Below, piece after piece: positions 37,945 to 48,989 of a stretch of 64,000 nucleotides of DNA (its first letter is position 1; the number at the start of each line of letters is the position of its first letter). The stretch is from Limnoperna fortunei. Its lineage: Eukaryota > Mollusca > Bivalvia > Mytilida > Modiolidae. Location: contig OX104120.1 of NCBI GenBank assembly GCA_944474755.1, forward strand, positions 37,738,067-37,802,066, written 5' to 3'. The translations under genes and the position numbers were made by a program. The notes under the pieces were generated by a model that had not been told where the DNA came from, searched no databases, and saw nothing but the letters and a program-made list of their open reading frames with translations.

Positions 37945-38215
37945 GGCATGCAGGAACACGGACATAAGTTCCACAACATCCTGTTAAGATATGCAAAGCC
38001 AGCCTCCAACTTACTGTCATCACATTCAAACTTACACAAAACACTTTATTTTATATTCCAAACGTATAATACAATTATGACAATGTCGCATGAACGGGAT
38101 ATTGAGGTTTGCCACCGCTTTTCATTTATGTTAACGTTGAGGTTTGGGGAATTTGTTTAAAAACACTGAGTAGACATGTAGACATAACATTGCACGTGGC
38201 ATATCATTAATAATG
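37945..38215 (+). promoter_or_regulatory. Upstream block conserved between genes C and D
   Basis: Words shared with 50950-51215 include CAACATCCT, GATATGCAA, CGGGATATTGAGGTTT, TTTATGTTAACG and GACATAACATT...CGTG. The block ends about 100 bases before each ATG. It may hold regulatory sites or may only be duplicated flank; a 74-codon frame at 37936-38160 is not kept in the D copy, which argues against coding. Confidence 0.45.
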
Positions 38216-38254
38216 TAACAGGATTTGTTACCGTAATGTAAAGTTATGTACTTG

Positions 38255-38264
38255 TATATATATA
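38255..38264 (+). promoter_or_regulatory. TATA box of gene C
   Basis: TATATATATA 59 bases before the gene C ATG, followed by AACACAACA. Gene D has the same arrangement at 51245-51254 (TATATATATAG then AACACACAAC), so the core promoter was duplicated with the gene. Confidence 0.6.
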
Positions 38265-38313
38265 ACACAACAATATTGCATTGACAAGAAACATTACAAA
38301 ACATAGCTTCAAG

Positions 38314-40068
38314 ATGAAACTATACATAATTGCTTTTTTTGCGATTATATTATTTTGTGGGAGTCAAGGTAGGATATGGAAATCCGTAATAACATTGCTA
38401 AATAATCTCCAATGTTCAATTTTAAATACATTTTGTTTGTAAAGCTATATGTAAACGTTTATGCAATTTGTTCATTTATTTTAAATCATTATTTTAAAAA
38501 TGTCAATCTTAAAATATTTGAAGATGCGATTTGATGCAGCCACAAATTAAATTTTTTGTTTACTTTAACATTATGAGGTATTTTTTAAAATACAAACTTT
38601 ATCATACATTTTAGTTTTTTTACTTTTCTTGGTAATTAAAGTGAAGACGATAATTGCAATTAAAAAATAAAACTTGTATTGTTAAATTCTTTGTTTTATT
38701 TTTAACGTTGTAAAAAGTCACTCAAAAGACTTATTAATTCTTTATTTCGAAATGCAAAGTAACACAAACGTTGGCTAATTATTTGTCTATTTATATTACA
38801 AGTTTAATTGCTTGACTAACGCTTAAAACAATTATTGAATATTTGTTTTCTTCGAGAAAGTAAAAAATATAATTCCATTTCGTCGTCATGTTTTAGAGAT
38901 AGATTGATACTTGATCCGTTAAATCCGATATTTGTTACTCTGTTGCAAAGTAGAATATATGTCCATGTGTTTACTATAGGAATAAATTCATATAGTAGAA
39001 CATTTTGATACTATTACAAAAAATGATTTTAATTAAAAAATACAGCTCTTTGTCGAAAGAGTACCGAATTGACTAGAAACGGATTGCACAAAAAACGTGT
39101 ATTCAGGTATTGAGCATCCTTTAATGTGCTTTATTATAGTCAAACTTATGTCTAAATGCTAAATAAAATACATGTCAACACCTAATATTCTGCATGAACA
39201 ATCACTTTGCGAAATAGTTATTATATGATATATAAAACTTTACCCCGTATTTCTATAGTAGCAATTATCTATCGACATAAATTAATATACCACCTATTCC
39301 AAAATGTATGTGTTTGGCTTTGCCAGGTCTGACATTCTTTTTCTATGAGAAAATCATAACAATGCCATTTAAGAAGCTAGAATTGTTTAGTAGGAAAACG
39401 ATTGTTAAAATGTTAAGCTTTAGAATACAAACATTAATTATAGAAATGAACGAAGGAAGTAAGAACTATATATTAAACTAGATAGTCAATTATATATCTC
39501 AGTTTTCGCAAGTTTTAAAATTCATAAATCATTTATCATGAAAATGAACGCAGGAAGTAAGAGCAATAAATTATATAATAAATCATATAACACGTAACTG
39601 AATACATCTAACACATTGTAATTATGACTTTTTAAAGCTAAAGTCGACCCATTGTGCATTCAAAAGGGACAGACTGGGAGCTGTGACTTTTATCAATGCT
39701 TTGAGAAAAAACGTCAGTGTGGTTCGACTGGTTACCTGACTTATGGATACAAGTACTGCAATATTTATCATTCGTTTTTCAACAAATTTACAAAGGAAGG
39801 GAAGAAATGGGCAGAATGCTTTGGACCCTGTCTTTCAAAACTTCTTATACCAAAATATAAAGAATCAGTGGGTGCAGGAAAACAGTGCGCGGAGCTCACA
39901 ACCTTTGCTTTAGGCACCAAAAATACTTGCTACAAAGAATGTGGATTTTGCGGGATGTATGAGGCTAATAAATTGGTTCTGAAGGATATTTACGCTGATC
40001 AAACGGATCCAATAGCTGTAAGAGCATATAAAATTGTATTACACGCAGCCAATCAGTGTTATGGCTAG
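38314..40068 (+). CDS. Gene C: secreted 12-cysteine stanniocalcin-like protein (2 exons)
   Basis: Seen: exon 1 38314-38368 (18-codon signal peptide ending CGSQ), donor GTAGG at 38369, acceptor AG ending 39637, exon 2 39638-40068 with TAG. Phase-1 intron of 1269 bp, product 161 aa. All twelve family cysteines are kept. Motifs include FYQCFEKKRQCG, YGYKYC, FTKEGKKW, CFGPCL and CYKECGFC. The mature protein is rich in Lys. It is about 92% identical to gene D over exon 2 by eye (12 differences in about 143 residues), against much lower similarity to A and E. Inferred: secreted, disulphide-bonded, member of the stanniocalcin-like family. It sits in a duplicated block shared with gene D, including upstream and downstream flanks. 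Confidence 0.85.
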
Positions 40069-40168
40069 TGTTGGATTAAAATTTAAACTGTCACCACTAT
40101 TTCATTCTATTATTTTGCAAGTGTGATGCTACATTCAACGTTCAGAAGACCGGCAAAAAACTTTCGAA

Positions 40169-40178
40169 AATAAATAAA
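40169..40178 (+). terminator. Poly(A) signals of gene C
   Basis: Two overlapping AATAAA hexamers about 100 bases after the stop codon of gene C. Confidence 0.5.
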
Positions 40179-40234
40179 AAGCTAAAATACTGAATATTAG
40201 TTTTTTTCACTATTAAGTGTCAGTACTTATGGTC

Positions 40235-40482
40235 GGGGCCTCGGTGGCCGAGTGGTTAAGGTAGTTCGTCTACTTTTAATCACGTGGTCTGTTAAAACTG
40301 AGATTGCGGATTCAAGTCTCACTGCAGGTAAGGTGCGCTTGATTCCAAACCTAATTGACAAAGGTTTTTAGTTTTTTCTGCCGTCTGTCTGGGGTTTCTC
40401 CGGGTGTTTCGGCTTCTTCCACCAATAAAAATTTGACGCAATGATATAGCTGAAAAAATGCTGACAGTGGCGTTCGGACAAC
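40235..40482 (+). repeat. tRNA-derived SINE, near full length (plus)
   Basis: GGGGCCTCGGTGGCCGAGTGG (box A at about 40246), GATTCAAGTCTCACTGC (box B at about 40310), central GGGGTTTCTCCGGGTG, then GATATAGCTGAAAAAATGC and GTGGCGTTCGGAC. It has lost the canonical tail. Present in the C flank only. Confidence 0.8.
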
Positions 40483-41989
40483 ATTCAAATTTCAAAACCC
40501 AAATGTGGTCTACTTACACTAAATAGGATACAGACATATGAATGTACACACAATTTGTTAAAACCTTATGCAAAAACTTTACTTTCTACAACTAGCCTTA
40601 TAAGATGATTATTCATAGTTATCTAATAAGTGTCGATATTATAATCAGGAACAGCAAATGAAAAAAGGTCAACATGTCCATAAAAAAGACCTAAAATTGA
40701 TTTCAGCCATGCAAAAACCATAAAATAATTAAAAACGACATTGTTTAGAACTACTTTGAAGATCAGAGTTTCAATTTAGATTCAGCACACAAATTATAAG
40801 TGGCAGTTATGTATACGAACCCTGTATTATCAGAAGTCGTAAATTAGTTCTATATTTCTTGTCTTCTAATGTGCATGTTCTACTTTTAATTCTGGTACAC
40901 ATTTAACATAGATACATGTGGAACGTCCTGCAAGTGCATATCTGGCTAAGTATTCAAAAGCACATAATTGTATGGTACTACGGATTGAATATGGAGGCGG
41001 TCTGGGTAGTTCTCATCACATCGAACCCAGTTTTCAAAACGTTTCACATAAGAGTACATTCGTATAAGATAAATTCATTTCTTTGGGAACTAATTAGTAT
41101 TAAAATCTACGAATTTGGGGATTTTTGCAATTTTATTTCATTAAGCTGATTGATCGTCAATTTAAACTAAATTGGACACATAATACATGCCGAGTATTCA
41201 GATTATTGTCTCCCATTTCGTCCACTGGTACAGTTTGAAAAATAACCGCCATTATAATTAAAGAGATTGCAGTAGATCGGTGTAATATCTTTGATCTTTA
41301 CGCGTTATTAATAATATAAAATTGTAAGAGTTGCATGATGTAAATATTTGGAAATTTTTTAATTAATCATAGCATGACATAAATTACCACAAGATCATCA
41401 AACCGCCCTCGCCAGTTTAGTTCTTGAAAATGTTTTTTAAATATAACACATTAATAACAAAAGATTCATATCTGTAAAACAATATATAGAAATCCTGTGT
41501 CTAACATATCTAACCTCCAAGCACCTAAACCATCTAATTATATCATGCTCTAGACTATAAATTACAGTTGCGATAGGGGAAATATTGTTTTCTTGCGAAT
41601 ATCAAGTCCGTTTTATTTCATAAAATCATAACTACGGTCACATCTAGCATCACGTGTAACTTGTTATAATATTACCAATTTCGTAGTAATAACCTATAAA
41701 CTCTGAATTCTAAAGTTATTAAACCAACCAAACAAAGCGAATACCCAACCACTCCTAAACAATTAAAGCAAGAAAACTAATATAGCAAAAACATAAAAAT
41801 AACACTATCCCATCACAATAGAAAAACTTAATAAACGATCCTTATGTCTGAACACCTGTAAGCCAGGTAACTGCAATAAAACACATTGCATTAAGTGAGG
41901 TATTAAATCCAGAACATTAAACATTTATAATAGTCAAGTCTATAAAATTTGTATTTTAACATATAATTTTATACATTGGAACAACACGA

Positions 41990-42261
41990 GTTAAGTTAAG
42001 TTAAAGTTCTTAAAGTTCTTTATTGGTTTAAAATCTAAAATAAATGAATTATTACCAAAACATATACATTAATAATAACAGTGTTTATATCACAGAAACA
42101 AAAATACTAATAATTTGTTCAGAGGAGGTGCTATGAATATATATTCAAATTCAATGACTTTTTTAGTTTCAACTACTACAGCATGTAATATATATAAATG
42201 TATAAATATAAATCTGCTATTTTCTTAAGCTAGTGCTCAAATTGTACATTTCATATAACCC
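41990..42261 (-). mobile_element. LINE-3, 3'-terminal part
   Basis: Minus strand ends in AATAAAGAACTTTAAGAAC followed by TTTAACTTAACTTAAC, a LINE-like AATAAA and short-repeat tail. It stops at the TIR element at 42262 and is interpreted as the displaced 3' end of the LINE at 46581-48320. Confidence 0.55.
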
Positions 42262-42530
42262 ATCGATACGGTTACATCGAAAGTGTAAAAACCCCCTGAA
42301 AAGTGTAAAAACCCCGTGGAATAGTGTAAAAACCCCTATATCTATGGTGAAAACCCCGCAGAAATGAGAGATATTACTATATATTATGATAATAATGCAA
42401 TATTTGTGAAAAAATAATTATGCTTTATCGCACAGAATCGATTTTTGTAACCGCACGATACGTCCTATACGAGGTCAAATAGCTAGGGGAGAGCACTCTC
42501 ATTCTTTGCACAAAAGTACTACAAGTACTG
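42262..42530 (+). repeat. Left TIR with AGTGTAAAAACCCC units
   Basis: Direct units at about 42280-42360, pointing inward; mirrored as GGGGTTTTTACACT at 46486-46565. Confidence 0.85.
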
Positions 42531-43170
42531 TAAGTTGGAATTATATTGAAAATGTTAATACTGACAAATGATTTAATGTGTTAAATTAAAATAATGTCTA
42601 TAATTTTATAATGAATTTTTTAAATAGATATGTATTTTATTAAAAGTTTTGCATTATTTGTATTACATGTAATTATATGTTTGTTGTTATTAAAAGATTT
42701 TAAATATGTGATCCATTTTAGTAGCTCATATAAAGACAAAATTAGTTTCGATTACAATGAATTGATTAATTGACCTTTCAGTCAATCAACACAATTGTAA
42801 TTATAATTATATATAATTAAGAGCCCCCACGCCAAATCAAGGGTATGAATTTGATAAGAACATGATATTCTACGACGAAAACAGGCATATAAAAGGAGCC
42901 AGCACTTTATTTATGTTCAAGGATACACTATTCTACATCTTGAATTGCTAGGTTAGTTTTTTTGACTATTTGCACGTCTATGTATGTTTTGAACAGACAC
43001 TCCAAATTTGCATACAAAAACACCTATGAACACAACTCACTAAAGTCTTAAAGGTGTTACAACTCAAAAGGCGATTGACCAGTTTAACAAAATTGGACTT
43101 TGATCCCTGGTGTGTTTGCCGTTATATGAAAATGTAATCCTTTTGACTTGCGCATAAATAATAAAATAAA

Positions 43171-44142
43171 ATGTCGTCGCTAAGCGAAACAGCCAAACTT
43201 CTCCAGGCGAGTAGAAAAATAGTAGAAGGAAATGTAGGCAAGGAGGAGGACATTAACGCAACCGTGTTACTCAACATGATTTTACAAATAGTTTCAAGCA
43301 TTGACAAGAGATTACAGGAAGTTGCAAAGGGTGTTCAAAAATTTGATGAATTTAAACATATGAGTACATCTCTTACAAGTAGAATTATCGCAGTAGAGTC
43401 AGATGTGAAAACTTGACATTCAAAAGTAATTGAACTAGAAAACAATGTGCAATGTGTCGGGAACTTATTTGATAATATAAAAGCCGACTGTGATAAAAAC
43501 AAATCTGAAATTATAAAGATTTCAACAAAACTGGATAACTCAAATGTATTCCACAATACTTGCAATTGTCAACAAGAACTACAGAACATAAGAGAAACGT
43601 TAGTTGATCAACAGTGTCGCTCCATGAAGAACAATTTGATTTTTCATGGCCTACATGAAGTACGCAACGAAAATACGGAACATTTACTGCGACAATTTAT
43701 GTATGAACAACTCGGTATAGATTATAAAGTCGAGTTTGGGAACGTCCATAGGTTCGGACGAGGACCCAGAGGAAAGAGACCTATCGTTGCTCGATTCCTT
43801 TACTTCAGTGATTTGCGGTACATACTTGATAATTCAAACAAATTATGGGGTAAACCTTTTAGCATTCGACAACAGTTTCCACCTGAAATTGATGAAAAGA
43901 GAAAAAGGCTATACCCAGTCCAGAAAGAGGCAAAACGTAACGGGAAAAGAGTGAAAAAGGTACGCGACCGCCTTTATATAGACAATGAGCTCTATGTTGT
44001 ACCACCCAAGAACGAGAACACGAGTACAAACCACCGGAATATTGCATCAAGCTATAAAGATGCGGTGTCTATCCCAAGAAACGGTGAAAGCTTCCGACGC
44101 TCAAAACGACCCCGAAACTCGTCAACGCCATCACGCGATTAG
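43171..44142 (+). pseudogene. LINE-2 ORF1 (L1-type RNA-binding protein), one internal stop
   Basis: One frame of 323 sense codons broken only by TGA at 43414-43416. Coiled-coil-like first half (IVSSIDKRLQEVAKGVQKF, VIELENNVQ), then an RRM-like part (MKNNLIFHGLHEV, NVHRFGRGPRGKRPIVARF) and a C-terminal domain (LYPVQKEAKRNGKRVKKV, LYIDNELYVV), ending in a basic tail. Known: the L1-type ORF1 protein coats LINE RNA. A single substitution would have disabled it. Confidence 0.8.
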
Positions 44143-44283
44143 GATAGCCAGAGAAGACATTATTTTACTAATGATACTAACATTAGTTATGACATTCTTG
44201 TAAATATTGATGTTTTAAAAACTGAAATTGATACAAATCAAACAAATGATGCTAAATTTACCAATGTAGATAGTATTTTTAAT

Positions 44284-45365
44284 TTGTCTAACATGCTGTT
44301 AGATTCACCTGAAAATTGTGTAAATGTTGATGAACTCTTGAATTTTATATCTTGTCATTGTCATATTATAGTTGATTCATTGTGTACCTTTACAAAGGAA
44401 ATACCTGATAATTGTACTGGCGCTGTTCATAACATAGGAGTAAATCTAGATACTCAAAAGTATACTATAGAAAATAAAATTGACGACACTTTGATAGATA
44501 GCGTTGTAGAAATTAGAGACAATTTGGACATTTTTGTAAATAATTCCACTACAGATTTTAATCCTACAACACAATGCCAAATTTTAAATACAGATATTAA
44601 AATAAATAGTAACGATACATTCTCCGATAATACACATGAAGATGTACATAATGGTAGCGAAGTCAATTTATTGTGTATTAATTGTTGTGGGTTAAAGAAC
44701 AAAATTCAATATCCCGAATTTCAAGATCTAGTGAAATCAAATGATATTGTTTGTTTTGTGGAAACTATAAAACAGATAATATGGATGAAATTACATTACC
44801 AGGATATAGTTTTTACTTTAAAAATATCAGAATCAGTAAAGTTAAATCAGGTGGAATAGCTATAGGATACAAGGATACTTTACAAGACTTTATAACACCC
44901 TTAAAAACAGAATCTAAATTCGTACTGTGGTGCAAAATTTCTAAAATTGTTATTCCTGAAGAAGACGTTGTTTTAGGTGTTGTGTATATTCCACCCGAGT
45001 ATACAGCATACTCGTCTCCAGATGCTTTTAGCCAAATTGAAAACGAGTATTTAGAACTTTCATGCAAATTTAAAAATATTTTTATTGGGGGATTTTAATG
45101 CACGCACCGCAAAAGAAAAAGACTACATTTTTATACAGGAAAATGATAACGTGGACGGTTTTGAAGGCATAACTGTAAATGAGGTGTGCAATTTAGACCT
45201 GGTTAATATACCTCGTGTTAGAAAAAATTGTGATATAAAGGCAAAAATAGATAAGGAAGTCAGTTATTAGATTTATGTAAAGGAAACAATTTATTTATAT
45301 TAAATGGTAGATTAGGGCAAGACCGAATGGGTAATTTAACTTGCCGCAATGCAAGTGTTGTTGAT
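44284..45365 (+). pseudogene. LINE-2 ORF2 relic: APE endonuclease domain
   Basis: SEVNLLCINCCGLKNK (about 44660), then after a frameshift near 44760 KSGGIAIGYKD and VVLGVVYIPPEYT, after another near 45080 the GDFNART catalytic motif (GDFNA), and after a third near 45250 LLDLCKGNNLFILNGRLG and SVVDY. It stops abruptly at about 45365, before any RT. Known: GDFN belongs to the APE endonuclease of LINEs. An acidic 130-codon stretch precedes the domain. Confidence 0.8.
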
Positions 45366-46311
45366 TATTGGGATCTGGGATCTGGGATGATACCACTCTA
45401 CCACAAGCAAGCAGTCCTTGCAGCTGAAATAATACAAGCGAAGGTTGCCAAGACGGCGAAAGCAATAGGCAAGTAAGTCTTGGGAAGACGTAAAGCCAAC
45501 AATTATGGCAGAAATCTTACAAATAAAATATGTCCAGTGCCAACAGTTTAGATACACTCTACAACAGCTTGGGCTACGTATGCCATAACGTAAGCGACTA
45601 GTTGTGGGGCAGTGGACACAGCGGTAATGGACAGAATGAATTTTGTTACGTTTTGTTATGTTTGTTACTTTTTTTCAAGACGAATATATGTATATGTCTT
45701 GTATTTTGTTCTAGTGTGTATTATCTCCAGATTTTTCTGTAATTGTTCCTTATTTAGAACATCCCAGACCATTTTTATTTCATAACACAGTATACATAGA
45801 GATCCCAACAATAACAGCAGGTAGTTAAATTTTATTGGTCTTTGTTTGCATATATTCATAAACACAAAATTACAACTCTTTCAATCTACATTGACTGAAT
45901 TGTATGAAAGTTGTTTGATAATAAGAAATATGTCTCTGCAGTCTGCTGTTTTGTCTTTTCACGATAATAGGCAGTTTCTTATTGAAATTGACGAAACTTC
46001 GTTAAGTAGTCCATTCTGAAAAAATAAAATAAAATAAAAATAAACAAACAAACATACAAACTTACCGTATTAATCATCTCCTATTAAAATCTGGGACTAT
46101 TATAACTAATTTATAGGTTCCTGTTAAAATGTAGTCCATTATTAGCAATTCATATGTATGGACTATTTTTTAAATCAAATAATACTCATATTGTACAGGT
46201 ATAAATTACATTATATATTAATTTAATTCATTTATTCTTATTAAAAATCATTTTTTATGTAACAAATTGTGTATTATAGGATAAATTTTTAATATATTTT
46301 ATTCCTACCTA
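45366..46311. other. Interior of the TIR element right of LINE-2
   Basis: Begins with a doubled GGGATCT, then a short open stretch (AVLAAEIIQAKVAKTAKAIGK region, about 45415-45475) of unknown identity. An (AAAAT)n run lies at 46020-46045. No transposase seen. Confidence 0.4.
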
Positions 46312-46580
46312 CAGTACTTTAAGTACTTTTATTGCAATGAATTTGAGTGCTCTCCCCTAGTTATTTTACCTAATATAGAACGTACGTGCGTTTACAAAAA
46401 TCGATTCTGTGGGATAAAGCGTAATTATTTTTTCACAAATATTGGATTATTATCATAATATATGGTAATATCTATCATTTCTGAGGGGTTTTCACCACAT
46501 ATATGAGGGTTTTTACACTATTCCATGGGGTTTTTACACTTTTCGGGGGGTTTTTACACTTTCGATGTACCGCATCGATA
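46312..46580 (-). repeat. Right TIR
   Basis: Reverse complement of the left TIR over its full length with scattered substitutions. Confidence 0.85.
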
Positions 46581-48320
46581 CAAATTTGACACAAATCTAC
46601 TACATCTTTGTCCTTGAGAATAAAAATAAATCTATCATTTATATTCATATCTGATTATGCGGAACAATTTCTGTTATTTTCTTGAAAAATGCATTCAATG
46701 GTTATGAAGACATGGACAACTCATTTAAAAGTGAAACTCATCTTCAGCTTTAATATTACACAATGGGCATATTAAACGATTATGTAATGGAAGTTTATTA
46801 TATCTCCCTTTTTCAATTTTCAAGTTACTATTACTTATGCGAATCTTGGTGAAACTTGCTGTATACTTTTTATCTTTGTAAGCTAGAAGATATGTTTCAA
46901 TTTTGTAATCTAATTTCAGTTTTCTATAAGTCCGAGTTTGTTGCTATTTGGATTACTGGAATCATCAAAAAGGGAGAGTTTCCAAAATATATTGTTCTTC
47001 CAATTTTTTTGTTAAATGAAGAAACTAGTCTATTTTTACTAAATGTGTCTTGATTTTCCCATATATGACATTACACACTTTAGTAAGTCACAAAAACTAT
47101 CTTTCAACAGAAGATTAGCTTCATCTGCTCTTTTAGCAATAGCATTTTCATCTAATTTAATTAAATGATCCCAAAAACCTATTGTTAACTTAATAGCTGA
47201 TATAGCCAGTGGAAATAGACCAAGTTCGGCCAGACTGTAATATTGGAAGCTTTTTTGCTAAACCCTAAAATAAATTTGGCATTTTTTATTTGCAATTTGT
47301 TAGGTAGAAAATCTGTATATTTAGATTCAAGAAATTGATTTGCTTTTAAAATGGACTTTAGTTCCCATACTTTTGAACAATAGACAAGGGTTGGTTTAAC
47401 ACATGTATCAAAAAGCTTGATTTGAGCTATGACATTAGGTTTTTCAGATAATAAAATTTTTCTTACGCAGGATTAAATGGTATGAAATAATAATTTAGCA
47501 TATATTTTCCTGGTACTTCGATGTTGTAACAGTTGCCACTGATCCATCTAATACAGGAACCAGAAATCTCCTTAGAAGTCCCATTCAGATCATCACGTGT
47601 CTAAGACAGAGACTCCATTTGGAGATGGCCTTGCAGGCTTTTTTTAATGGTAGGTGAAAGCATGTGTGAATGAACCTGATGCCTTGAAATATATACCTAA
47701 ATATTTATATTCAGTTGCTTGATGTATATATTGATTACCATAGAGAAAATGAAAGCCTTTAAAAAATTTCCCGACTTTTTAAAAATCATGACTTTTTTCC
47801 TATCCTTATTTACTTTAAGATTCCACTTTTGACAAAAACTATATAACTTATCAAGCAGTTTTTGTAAACCTTGGGATGAATTTGATAACAAATCATCTGC
47901 ATAAAGTAGACATGAAATTTTTCTATCTTTTAACACAGCTGCATCACAGGACGTATTACATTCATCGACAATATCCTTGATATATAATGAAAAGAGAGTA
48001 GGGCTTAAAATGCAGCCTTGTTTCCCTTCTATATTTGAAAGTTTCAGTCAGACCAATAGGTAGTTATTTCTTGGTACATTGATTTTAATATATTAAAAAA
48101 TTGTTGTTTATGTTGTATTTGGATAGTTTATGAAAAAGAGCGTCTCTGTTAAAAGTGTCAAATGCTTTCTTTAGGTCGAAAAAAAACCACGAAAATAACA
48201 TTTTAGACTTTCTGAAGTAGCTATAAATTAAAGTTTCTAAAGTAAAAATGTGATCACTAGTTCTGACACTTTTTCTAAATCCTATTTGCTCAGGTTTTAT
48301 GATTTTGTTGTCTTCCAGTT
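46581..48320 (-). pseudogene. LINE-3 reverse transcriptase relic (minus strand)
   Basis: Reading from 48320 leftward: PEQIGFRKSVRTSDHIF, FFDLKKAFDTFNRDALF (motif A), QGCILSPTLFSLYI (motif B), CLLYADDLL (motif C) near 47900, FCQKWNLKVNKDRKKV and YKYLGIYF, then a C-terminal zinc-knuckle-like CPLCNIKAEDEFHF at about 46730. Several frameshifts and stops. The RT catalytic aspartates remain recognisable. 5'-truncated at about 48320 and cut at 46580 by the TIR element. Confidence 0.82.
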
Positions 48321-48482
48321 AAAAGAAAACAGTACACAAATTTAATTAAAAAACCAAATTCTCGAATTAACCGTTGCCAAAATAAAAAATGTAAATACAA
48401 ATACTATAAAATGATCAAACGGACGTCAATCCGAAATACAAAAAAAAATTATTTTATGCCATATACAAAAAAGAAATATTGG

Positions 48483-48985
48483 ATCTAACACCGGTGAGAG
48501 GGCAAGACGAGAAATCTCAGACACCCAAGTGAAAAGATTTCTGGTCTCCAACGAGGCTCTGCCGAGTTGGAGACCAAAAGAAATCTTTCACGCGGGTGTC
48601 TGAGATTTTCCCGTCTTGTCCAACCACCGGTGTTTGATTCTTTTTCTCACTAATTCGTTAAAAAAAATCCGGTTCTGTTCTATTGAAAGATGGCAACAAA
48701 TAGAGTTATCTACCCTGAAAGTAGTCTCCAGTGTACACATGTTGCGTCACCGTGTTTGTTTTGATGTTTACCGCTGTCATATTGTGGCATAAATTGGGTC
48801 ATGGAAGCTCCGATATGTTGTTTTCATGTTAATATTCAAAAAGGCACAGTAAACTAACTAAAGCAAATATTTTATAATTTTTATTGCTGAACCGACAGTT
48901 GACGTCACAATACATTTTTACGGGAAAAGGAGCGTGAAATTCTTATCACATCCACGGGTTGAGACAACAGACAAAATACTGAGAG
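48483..48985 (-). mobile_element. Palindromic element family F3
   Basis: 156-bp near-palindrome 48483-48638 (arms with ACACCGGTG, AAATCTCAGACACCC, centre CTCCAACGAGGCTCTGCCGAGTTGGAG) and a tail with GATGGCAACAAATAGAG (48687), TGACGTCA (48900-48907) and CCACGGGTTGAGACAACAG at the end. The tail end recurs inverted at 60735-60845. Confidence 0.65.
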
Positions 48986-48989
48986 CAGG

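Larger units (their letters stand above)
37925..41600 (+). repeat. Segmental duplication, copy carrying gene C
   Basis: Matches 50925-54260 in order. Upstream block, TATA box and both exons are shared, as is 3' flank such as AAACTGTCA, TGTGCATATCTGG and CATCATCAAACCGCCCT (about 41395, against 54070). Unique insertions include the SINE at 40235. Confidence 0.7.
42262..46580. mobile_element. TIR element of 4.3 kb with ~270-bp terminal inverted repeats
   Basis: Left TIR 42262-42530, right TIR 46312-46580, about 85% alike by eye. Each TIR starts ATCGAT[A/G]CGG, then has three AGTGTAAAAACCCC-type units and a GGTGAAAACCCC unit, then TTTGTGAAAAAATAATTA, AGAATCGATTTTTGTAA and CTAGGGGAGAGCACTC. A canonical TATAAAAGG lies inside at 42888-42896. 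No transposase was recognised. Contains LINE-2 and lies inside LINE-3. Confidence 0.75.

Noticed and set aside
37936..38160. 74-codon frame just upstream of gene C
   Set aside because: The duplicated block upstream of D has shifts and stops at the corresponding place, so it is not a conserved coding region.
40235..40330. tRNA gene (Leu/Ser-like, box A and box B present)
   Set aside because: The cloverleaf does not close, the sequence continues into the SINE central and 3' domains, and copies recur at 35572, 36308 and 57395.
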